DNA from: Lotus japonicus | Taxonomy: Eukaryota; Streptophyta; Magnoliopsida; Fabales; Fabaceae | DNA length: 64,000 nt | Assembly (NCBI RefSeq): GCF_012489685.1 | Contig: NC_080046.1 | Coordinates: forward strand, 24,073,038-24,137,037 | Reading direction: 5' to 3' | In this document: piece by piece, positions 57,310 through 64,000 of the stretch | How positions within the stretch are numbered: position 1 is the stretch's first letter | Layout: each line of letters opens with the position of its first letter | Notes under the pieces: generated by a model | The model's input: the letters and a program-made list of their open reading frames with translations, nothing else | Told to the model about the DNA's origin: nothing | The model's database searches: none | Position numbers and translations under genes: made by a program

Positions 57310-59220
57310 ATGGCTGCCACCACCAGTGAAACTCAAAGAGATGGTTACAACGCAAAGCCTCCTATGTTCGATGGTCAAAGGTTCGAATATTGGAAAGATA
57401 GACTGGAAAGTTTCTTTCTGGGTTTCGATGCAGATCTCTGGGATATTATTGTGGATGGCTATGAGCGTCCAGTTGAGGCAGATGGCAAAAAGATCCCAAG
57501 GTCAGAGATGTCTGCAGATCAAAAGAAGCTGTACTCACAACATCATAAAGCAAGAGCAATTCTTCTAAGTGCTATCTCCTATGAGGAGTACCAGAAGATT
57601 ACAGATCGTGAGTTTGCTAAAGGCATTTTTGATTCTCTGAAGATGTCTCATGAAGGAAACAAGAAAGTCAAAGAATCAAAGGCATTGTCTTTGATCCAAA
57701 AGTATGAATCCTTCATCATGGAGCCAAATGAGTCCATTGAAGAAATGTTCTCCAGATTTCAACTGCTTGTAGCTGGCATACGTCCTCTCAACAAGAGCTA
57801 CACAACAAAAGATCACGTCATAAGGGTCATCAGGTGTCTTCCTGAAAGTTGGATGCCTTTGGTGACTTCAATAGAGCTCACGAGAGATGTTGAGAATATG
57901 AGTTTAGAAGAACTCATCAGCATTTTGAAATGCCATGAGCTGAAGCGCTCAGAGATGCAAGATCTGAGGAAAAAGTCCATAGCCTTGAAATCCAAATCTG
58001 AAAAGGCTAAGGTTGAGAAGTCAAAGGCTCTTCAAGCTGAAGAAGAAGAATCTGAAGAAGCATCAGAAGATTCTGATGAAGATGAGCTGACTCTGATCTC
58101 CAAGAGACTCAACCGCATCTGGAAGCACAGGCAGAGCAAGTTCAAAGGCTCTGGAAAGGCAAGAGGAAAGTCTGAATCCTCAGGTCAGAAGAAGTCATCA
58201 ATCAAGGAAGTCACTTGCTTTGAGTGCAAAGAATCAGGGCACTACAAAAGTGACTGTCCAAAATTGAAGAAGGACAAGAAGCCAAAGAAGCACTTCAAGA
58301 CCAAGAAGAGTCTGATGGTGACATTCGATGAATCAGAGTCAGAGGATGTTGACTCTGATGGTGAAGTCCAAGGACTCATGGCTATTGTCAAAGACAAAGG
58401 AACAGAGTCAAAGGAAGCTGTTGACTCTGACTCAGAATCAGAAGGAGATCCAGACTCTGACGATGAAAATGAGGTATTTGCTTCCTTCTCTACCTCTGAA
58501 CTGAAACATGCTTTGTCTGATATCATGGATAAGTATAACTCCTTGTTGTCTAAGCATAAGAAGCTGAAAAAGAACTTATCTGCTGTTTCTAAAACTCCTT
58601 CTGAACATGAGAAAATCATATCTGATTTGAAAAATGATAACCATGCTTTAGTTAATTCTAACTCTGTGCTTAAGAATCAAATTGCAAAGTTAGAAGAAGT
58701 TATTGCCTGCGATGCCTCTGATAGTAAGCATGAATCTAAGTATGAAAAATCTTTTCAAAGATTCCTGGCTAAAAGCGTAGATAGAAGCTTAATGGCTTCA
58801 ATGATCTATGGTGTAAGCAGAAATGGAATGCATGGCATTGGCTATTCTAAACCAATTAGAAATGAGCCTTCTGTGTCTAAAGCTAAATCCTTGTATGAAT
58901 GCTTTGTTCCCTCTGGTACCATATTGCCTGATCCTGTACCTGCTGAAGTTGCTAAAAACCCTCTTAAAAAGGGATCTTTCTCTATGACTAAATATCATGC
59001 AAATATTCCTTTAAAATATCATGTTGAGACACCCAAGGTGATCAGAACCTTTGGGGTAACTAACAAAAGAGGACCCAGAAAGTGGGTACCTAAGGACAAG
59101 ATTATCTATGTTGCAGATATCCTTGATAGCTCCACTGAAACACCAATCATGGTATCTGGACAGTGGATGCTCGCGTCACATGACGGGAGAAAAGCGTATG
59201 TTCCGAGAGCTGAAACTTAA
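57310..59220 (+). CDS. Sirevirus gag polyprotein
   Basis: Capsid/nucleocapsid gene from MAATTSETQRDGY, 636 residues to the stop at 59218-59220. Domains: an N-terminal Copia gag segment (PMFDGQRFEYWKDRLESFF), the UBN2-type capsid region (about 80-220), Lys/Glu-rich linkers, one CCHC knuckle (Cys303-x2-Cys306-x4-His311-x4-Cys316), acidic Ser/Asp tracts (about 335-400) and a coiled coil (about 405-480). The last 20 or so residues overlap the start of pol in another frame. The protein assembles the cytoplasmic particle and binds genomic RNA. No internal stop. Confidence 0.9.
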   Translation: MAATTSETQRDGYNAKPPMFDGQRFEYWKDRLESFFLGFDADLWDIIVDGYERPVEADGKKIPRSEMSADQKKLYSQHHKARAILLSAISYEEYQKITDREFAKGIFDSLKMSHEGNKKVKESKALSLIQKYESFIMEPNESIEEMFSRFQLLVAGIRPLNKSYTTKDHVIRVIRCLPESWMPLVTSIELTRDVENMSLEELISILKCHELKRSEMQDLRKKSIALKSKSEKAKVEKSKALQAEEEESEEASEDSDEDELTLISKRLNRIWKHRQSKFKGSGKARGKSESSGQKKSSIKEVTCFECKESGHYKSDCPKLKKDKKPKKHFKTKKSLMVTFDESESEDVDSDGEVQGLMAIVKDKGTESKEAVDSDSESEGDPDSDDENEVFASFSTSELKHALSDIMDKYNSLLSKHKKLKKNLSAVSKTPSEHEKIISDLKNDNHALVNSNSVLKNQIAKLEEVIACDASDSKHESKYEKSFQRFLAKSVDRSLMASMIYGVSRNGMHGIGYSKPIRNEPSVSKAKSLYECFVPSGTILPDPVPAEVAKNPLKKGSFSMTKYHANIPLKYHVETPKVIRTFGVTNKRGPRKWVPKDKIIYVADILDSSTETPIMVSGQWMLASHDGRKAYVPRAET

Positions 59221-62212
59221 GCCTGGAGGCGAAGTTGGCTTTGGAGGAAATGAAAAGGGTAAAATTATTGGTACTGGTACTATTTGTGTAGATAGTAGTC
59301 CATGCATTGATAATGTTTTATTGGTAGACGGCTTAACACATAACTTATTGTCTATAAGTCAATTAGCTGACAAGGGTTATGATGTTATATTCAATCAAAA
59401 GTCCTGCCGGGCTGTAAGTCAGATCGATGGCTCTGTTCTGTTTAACAGCAAGAGGAAGAACAACATTTATAAGATCAGATTATCTGAGTTGGAGGCTCAG
59501 AATGTGAAGTGCCTTCTGTCTGTTAATGAAGAGCAGTGGGTATGGCATAGACGGTTAGGGCATGCCAGTATGAGAAAGATTTCTCAGCTGAGCAAGCTAA
59601 ACCTTGTCAGGGGCTTACCCAATCTGAAGTTCGCTTCAGACGCTCTTTGTGAAGCATGTCAGAAAGGCAAATTCACAAAAGTCCCTTTCAAGGCAAAGAA
59701 TGTTGTCTCAACCTCAAGGCCGTTAGAACTTCTGCATATCGACCTGTTTGGACCAGTGAAAACTGAGTCTATAGGTGGCAAGAGATATGGGATGGTTATC
59801 GTTGATGACTATAGCCGCTGGACATGGGTAAAGTTTCTAACCCGCAAGGATGAGTCTCATGCTGTGTTCTCTACCTTCATTGCTCAAGTGCAAAACGAGA
59901 AGGCTTGTAGAATTGTGCGTGTCAGAAGTGACCATGGTGGAGAGTTTGAGAATGACAAGTTTGAGAGTCTGTTTGATTCCTATGGAATTGCACATGATTT
60001 CTCTTGTCCCAGAACTCCTCAACAAAATGGTGTTGTTGAGAGGAAGAATAGAACTCTTCAGGAGATGGCTAGAACCATGCTCCAAGAAACTGGCATGGCT
60101 AAGCACTTTTGGGCAGAGGCAGTAAATACAGCATGTTACATTCAGAACAGAATCTCTGTGAGACCAATTCTGAAAAAGACTCCTTATGAATTGTGGAAGA
60201 ACATAAAACCCAACATTTCTTATTTTCATCCTTTTGGCTGTGTTTGTTATGTTCTCAATACTAAGGATAGATTGCATAAATTTGATGCTAAATCTTCTAA
60301 GTGTCTATTACTTGGTTATTCTGATAGATCTAAAGGTTTTAGATTTTATAATACTGATTCTAAGACTATTGAAGAATCTATTCATGTTAGATTTGATGAT
60401 AAGCTTGACTCTGACCAGTCAAAGCTAGTTGAAAAGTTTGCAGATTTAAGCATTAATGTTTCTGACAAAGGCAAAGCTCCAGAGGAAGTTGAGCCAGAGG
60501 AAGATGAACCAGAGGAAGAAGCTGGTCCCTCTAACTCACAAACTCTGAAGAAGAGCAGAATCGCTGCAGCTCATCCTAAGGAATTGATTCTGGGCAACAA
60601 AGATGAACCAGTCAGAACCAGATCTGCCTTCAGACCCTCTGAAGAGACCTTGCTGAGTCTGAAAGGATTGGTGTCCTTAATTGAACCCAAGTCCATAGAT
60701 GAAGCTCTTCAGGACAAGGATTGGATTCTGGCCATGGAAGAAGAATTGAATCAATTCTCCAAGAACGATGTTTGGAGCTTAGTGAAGAAGCCTGAGAATG
60801 TCCATGTTATTGGAACGAAATGGGTATTCAGAAACAAGCTAAATGAGAAAGGAGATGTAGTCAGAAACAAGGCAAGGCTAGTTGCTCAAGGCTACAGCCA
60901 GCAGGAAGGAATAGACTACACTGAAACATTTGCTCCAGTAGCAAGACTGGAGGCAATCAGACTATTGATTTCTTTCTCAGTAAATCACAACATAGTTCTA
61001 CATCAGATGGACGTAAAGAGTGCCTTCCTAAACGGTTATATCTCAGAGGAAGTCTATGTTCATCAACCCCCAGGTTTTGAAGATGAAAAGAAACCAGACC
61101 ATGTGTTCAAATTGCAGAAATCACTCTACGGTCTGAAGCAAGCTCCCAGAGCATGGTATGAGAGACTTAGCTCATTCCTTCTGGAGAATGAGTTTGTAAG
61201 GGGTAAAGTAGATACAACTCTCTTTTGCAAGACTTATAAAGATGATATCTTAATTGTGCAAATTTATGTTGATGATATTATATTTGGTTCTGCTAATCAA
61301 TCTCTATGCAAAGAATTTTCTGAGATGATGCAGGCTGAATTTGAGATGAGTATGATGGGAGAATTAAAGTACTTTCTGGGAATACAAGTTGATCAAACAC
61401 CAGAAGGAACATATATCCATCAGAGCAAGTACACTAAAGAACTTCTGAAGAAGTTCAATATGCTGGAATCTACAGTGGCCAAGACTCCAATGCATCCAAC
61501 ATGCATTCTGGAAAAAGAAGATATAAGTGATAAAGTATGTCAGAAGCTCTATCGTGGCATGATAGGTTCACTTCTGTACTTAACTGCATCTAGGCCAGAC
61601 ATATTATTTAGTGTTCATTTATGTGCTCGTTTCCAATCAGATCCAAGGGAAACCCACTTAACTGCTGTTAAGAGGATCCTAAGGTATCTGAAAGGCACCA
61701 CTAACCTTGGCTTGATGTATAAGAAAACATCAGAGTATAAGCTTTCAGGTTATTGTGATGCTGATTATGCTGGAGATAGAACAGAGAGAAAAAGTACTTC
61801 TGGAAATTGTCAATTTCTGGGAAGCAATCTAGTCTCATGGGCAAGCAAGAGGCAATCAACCATTGCTCTATCAACTGCAGAGGCAGAATATATCTCAGCA
61901 GCAATATGCAGCACTCAGATGCTCTGGATGAAACATCAGCTGGAGGATTATCAGATCCTTGAGAGCAATATCCCAATCTATTGTGATAACACTGCTGCAA
62001 TTTCGTTGAGCAAGAATCCTATCTTGCATTCAAGGGCAAAGCACATTGAGGTAAAGTATCACTTCATTAGAGATTATGTGCAGAAGGGCGTACTTCTTCT
62101 GAAGTTTGTTGATACTGACCATCAATGGGCAGATATCTTTACAAAGCCCTTAGCTGAAGATAGATTTAATTTTATTCTGAAAAATCTAAACATGGACTTT
62201 TGTCCAGAGTGA
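59108..62212 (+). CDS. Sirevirus pol: protease, integrase, RT, RNase H
   Basis: Open frame of up to 1034 codons, +1 relative to gag and overlapping its last 113 bases. The true start is uncertain because it is normally made as a fusion with gag. Protease: WYLDSGCSRHMTG with Asp18. Pre-integrase zinc segment: HRRLGHASM ... CEACQKGK. Integrase: Asp212 (HIDLFGP), Asp275 (RSDHGGEF) and Glu311 (NGVVERKNR), a D-x62-D-x35-E spacing. RT: GTKWVFRNKLNEKG, ETFAPVARLEAIR and the YVDD centre at 720-723. RNase H: SGYCDADYAGD, STAEAEYIS and the IFTKPL end. The chain stops at DFCPE. All catalytic residues are present, so the product may be active. Confidence 0.94.
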   Translation: MLQISLIAPLKHQSWYLDSGCSRHMTGEKRMFRELKLKPGGEVGFGGNEKGKIIGTGTICVDSSPCIDNVLLVDGLTHNLLSISQLADKGYDVIFNQKSCRAVSQIDGSVLFNSKRKNNIYKIRLSELEAQNVKCLLSVNEEQWVWHRRLGHASMRKISQLSKLNLVRGLPNLKFASDALCEACQKGKFTKVPFKAKNVVSTSRPLELLHIDLFGPVKTESIGGKRYGMVIVDDYSRWTWVKFLTRKDESHAVFSTFIAQVQNEKACRIVRVRSDHGGEFENDKFESLFDSYGIAHDFSCPRTPQQNGVVERKNRTLQEMARTMLQETGMAKHFWAEAVNTACYIQNRISVRPILKKTPYELWKNIKPNISYFHPFGCVCYVLNTKDRLHKFDAKSSKCLLLGYSDRSKGFRFYNTDSKTIEESIHVRFDDKLDSDQSKLVEKFADLSINVSDKGKAPEEVEPEEDEPEEEAGPSNSQTLKKSRIAAAHPKELILGNKDEPVRTRSAFRPSEETLLSLKGLVSLIEPKSIDEALQDKDWILAMEEELNQFSKNDVWSLVKKPENVHVIGTKWVFRNKLNEKGDVVRNKARLVAQGYSQQEGIDYTETFAPVARLEAIRLLISFSVNHNIVLHQMDVKSAFLNGYISEEVYVHQPPGFEDEKKPDHVFKLQKSLYGLKQAPRAWYERLSSFLLENEFVRGKVDTTLFCKTYKDDILIVQIYVDDIIFGSANQSLCKEFSEMMQAEFEMSMMGELKYFLGIQVDQTPEGTYIHQSKYTKELLKKFNMLESTVAKTPMHPTCILEKEDISDKVCQKLYRGMIGSLLYLTASRPDILFSVHLCARFQSDPRETHLTAVKRILRYLKGTTNLGLMYKKTSEYKLSGYCDADYAGDRTERKSTSGNCQFLGSNLVSWASKRQSTIALSTAEAEYISAAICSTQMLWMKHQLEDYQILESNIPIYCDNTAAISLSKNPILHSRAKHIEVKYHFIRDYVQKGVLLLKFVDTDHQWADIFTKPLAEDRFNFILKNLNMDFCPE

Positions 62213-62655
62213 AGATAGATCAGAACCTCTGACTATGATACTTCTTGATCAGAAGATGTCTAGTCCAGAAGGTAACTCAATCAGAGTGTGTGTGCCCACT
62301 GGTACTGACTCTGAAGCTGAGACAACAACACGTGCGTCAGAATTTCTGATGCATAGTTCCTTGTGCCCGTGTGACAGTCTGTTGTGATTGCGTGTAGATA
62401 TGCTTATCTTCTGTGTGTGATTGTGTATTTTACTGTTACTGTCTATCTTTAATTTTCAACCGTTGATCTTAAAGTGCTTTTTGAATCAACAACGGTTATT
62501 TGATAAAACCCACTATACACACACGTTCTCTCTCACTTCCGGTTTTCACTCTCGCACTCCCTGCTTTTCAAAACCGCCTCCTTCGTGATTTCTCTCTCGA
62601 TCTCTCTTCATCCTTCAAACTTCATCTTCTACCTCAAACCTTCAACCTCTTCAAA
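62213..62655 (+). promoter_or_regulatory. Spacer between pol and env-like ORF, leader-like
   Basis: 443 bases without an ORF. The second half looks like a 5' leader: an AT-rich GTTATTTGATAAAACCC near 62495 is followed by a CT-rich stretch (62520-62650) leading to the ATG at 62656. This could be a splice acceptor region or an internal promoter for the env-like ORF; neither is proven. Confidence 0.4.
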
Positions 62656-64000
62656 ATGGTGAGACAAACCAGAAGATCTACTGCAGATGCACCTCAGTTC
62701 CCTCACATGGTAGTCGGGTTGGCAACGGGTCAACGGGGCTCTGAGAACCCAGCACAAGAACAAGCTCAAGCTCAAGAGGAGATTGTTCCTATTGCAGAAC
62801 GGGGCTGTGCCGTTCACTGTGTATTTCCTCCTGAGGAACTCCAAGTCCTTGCAGAATGGAGATTCAACCTCGACAACTTGGCTGCAAATGGGTTTGATCT
62901 CCGTCCTGAAGTCCAAGCTCAAGGTTGGGGAAACTACTTCAATCGACTTCGAGGACCGGTGTATGAGAAGCTGGTAAAGGAATTCTGGAAGCACGCTGAT
63001 TGTGATGACACTCAGGTGGTCTCTTACATACTGGGTAGGAAGATCATCATCACGGAGAAGTCATTCGTGAATCTGCTAGGTGCAGAAACTGCTCATGGGT
63101 ATCGGTTCTCACTGACGGAATCGAAGCTGAAACCCAGAACCAAGGACATCGTCAACAAGGCCCTGTACACCACCTTCAAACCGGGCAAGACGAGCTACAA
63201 AGTGATGGACCTTCACCCCAAACTCAGGGTCTGGCACAAGATCCTGCTCAACTGCATCAATCAACGACCAAAGGGCAGTTCTCCAGACTACATCAACTTC
63301 AATCAGAAGGCGATGCTGTTCTTCATTCAAGACAAGGAGAAGATCTGCCTTCCCTACTTCCTGTTCTCCTATTTGAAGGAATGCATCCGGAAGTCTCGCA
63401 CCACCTCCTCCATCAAGTCAGCCATCAAATATATCCCTTTTGGGAGGCTGATCTCAGACTTTCTCATTGAAAGCAACTTGGTGCAAGATTTGATCAATGC
63501 TGGTTGCACAGAGGACTTGAGCACAATTGTTAGCGATGTCTTCACTGCCAACTCTCTGAAGAAGATGGGTTTGGTCCAGAAGAAGATTGCTCCTGCTCAT
63601 GAGGACACATCTTCTGAGATCAGAGGAAGAAGAATGCCTCTGAATGACTACCCTCTGTGGACTCAAGCAGACCATCCTGAAGCCATCAGATGCTATGTTG
63701 AAGACCTCAGGGCTCAAGGATTCGAGATTGACCTCGATGATTTCGTCAGCAGACTTCCACCAGCTCCAGAGTTTCCTTCTCCTCCCAAGAAGAAAACCAA
63801 GAGGAAGATGGTTCTGGACGAATCCTCAGAGGAATCTGATGTCCCTCTGGTCAAGAAGGCGAAGAGCAAGCCTGATGATGATGATGGTGATGATAGTGAG
63901 GATGGTCCTCCAAAGAAGAAGCAGAAGAAAGTCAGAATTGTGGTGAAGCCTACTCGGGTGGAACCAGCTGCTGCAGAGGTCAGAAGGACTGAACCTCCTG
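62656..64000 (+). CDS. Sirevirus env-like ORF, continues past window
   Basis: Open from ATG 62656 to the last base, 448 codons without a stop, so the end is outside the window. Starts MVRQTRRSTADAPQF. The middle part (YEKLVKEFWKHADCDDTQVV, GRKIIITEKSFVNLLG, LHPKLRVWHKILLNCI, about 105-220) matches the conserved domain called env-like or putative plant transposon protein in legume elements. The C-terminal visible part is Lys/Glu/Ser-rich, with NLS-like KKKTKRKM and PPKKKQKKVR. No signal peptide or membrane segment is visible in this portion, so an envelope role is not supported by what is seen; basic nuclear-type signals dominate. Function unknown. Confidence 0.85.
   Translation, partial: MVRQTRRSTADAPQFPHMVVGLATGQRGSENPAQEQAQAQEEIVPIAERGCAVHCVFPPEELQVLAEWRFNLDNLAANGFDLRPEVQAQGWGNYFNRLRGPVYEKLVKEFWKHADCDDTQVVSYILGRKIIITEKSFVNLLGAETAHGYRFSLTESKLKPRTKDIVNKALYTTFKPGKTSYKVMDLHPKLRVWHKILLNCINQRPKGSSPDYINFNQKAMLFFIQDKEKICLPYFLFSYLKECIRKSRTTSSIKSAIKYIPFGRLISDFLIESNLVQDLINAGCTEDLSTIVSDVFTANSLKKMGLVQKKIAPAHEDTSSEIRGRRMPLNDYPLWTQADHPEAIRCYVEDLRAQGFEIDLDDFVSRLPPAPEFPSPPKKKTKRKMVLDESSEESDVPLVKKAKSKPDDDDGDDSEDGPPKKKQKKVRIVVKPTRVEPAAAEVRRTEPP

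Larger units (their letters stand above)
56019..64000 (+). mobile_element. Sirevirus-like Copia retrotransposon with env-like ORF, 3' end outside window
   Basis: Plus-strand element: 5' LTR (1219 bp), primer site, gag, pol in Copia order (protease, integrase, RT, RNase H) and a further long ORF after pol, as in SIRE1-type elements of legumes. The gag and pol frames are long and open, and the LTR retains a promoter core, so the insertion is young. The 3' LTR lies beyond base 64000. Confidence 0.93.

Noticed and set aside
59837..60277. 146-residue minus-strand ORF within pol
   Set aside because: Antisense shadow of the integrase domain.

Overview
The window is plant nuclear DNA: AT-rich, dominated by nested transposable elements, with one real host gene family. 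The Sirevirus-type Copia element with an extra env-like ORF, the chromovirus and Tat Gypsy families, and the gene content suggest a dicot, most likely a papilionoid legume. That is inference; no marker gene fixes the species.

Layout. 1-9522: right-hand part of a CACTA (En/Spm) DNA transposon on the minus strand, with a decayed TNP2-like transposase, a second Transposase_24-type gene, a captured amidase exon and a complete right terminus (subterminal palindromes and terminal repeat at 9512-9522). 9523-14592: copy A of a segmental duplication, carrying an intact single-exon BAHD acyltransferase (12755-14134). 14593-17467: two PIF/Harbinger-type MITEs with TAA/TTA target duplications and a degenerate LINE 3' end. 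17468-27388: a minus-strand Tat-type Gypsy derivative with 0.32-kb LTRs, gag-protease and an antisense ORF but no reverse transcriptase. Its antisense ORF is split by a probable 3-kb solo LTR. 27627-28390: an inverted LTR fragment.

28752-50336: a chromovirus-like array, internal piece - LTR - gag internal region - LTR, with LTRs of about 4 kb and most of pol deleted. The middle LTR is interrupted by a second gag-only LTR element (33356-42109, 5-bp target duplication). A 363-bp TRIM element with identical 138-bp LTRs and tRNA-like RNA polymerase III promoter boxes sits in the internal region (45115-45477). 50723-55819: copy B of the segmental duplication; its BAHD gene has a one-base deletion near the start. 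55820-56018: inverted end of a Sirevirus LTR. 56019 to the window end: a Sirevirus-like Copia element with 5' LTR, primer binding site, gag, pol and an env-like ORF open to base 64000.

How it fits together. The BAHD pair is the only evident host gene content. Copy B preserves the empty site of the CACTA insertion found beside copy A, so the CACTA arrived after the duplication. Order can be read from nesting: element B entered an existing chromovirus LTR, the TRIM entered the internal region of the same array (the sister segment at 29412-29416 is the empty site), and the Sirevirus entered another Sirevirus LTR. Four or more of the LTR units keep gag but have lost most or all of pol, so the locus is largely built from non-autonomous, gag-bearing derivatives.
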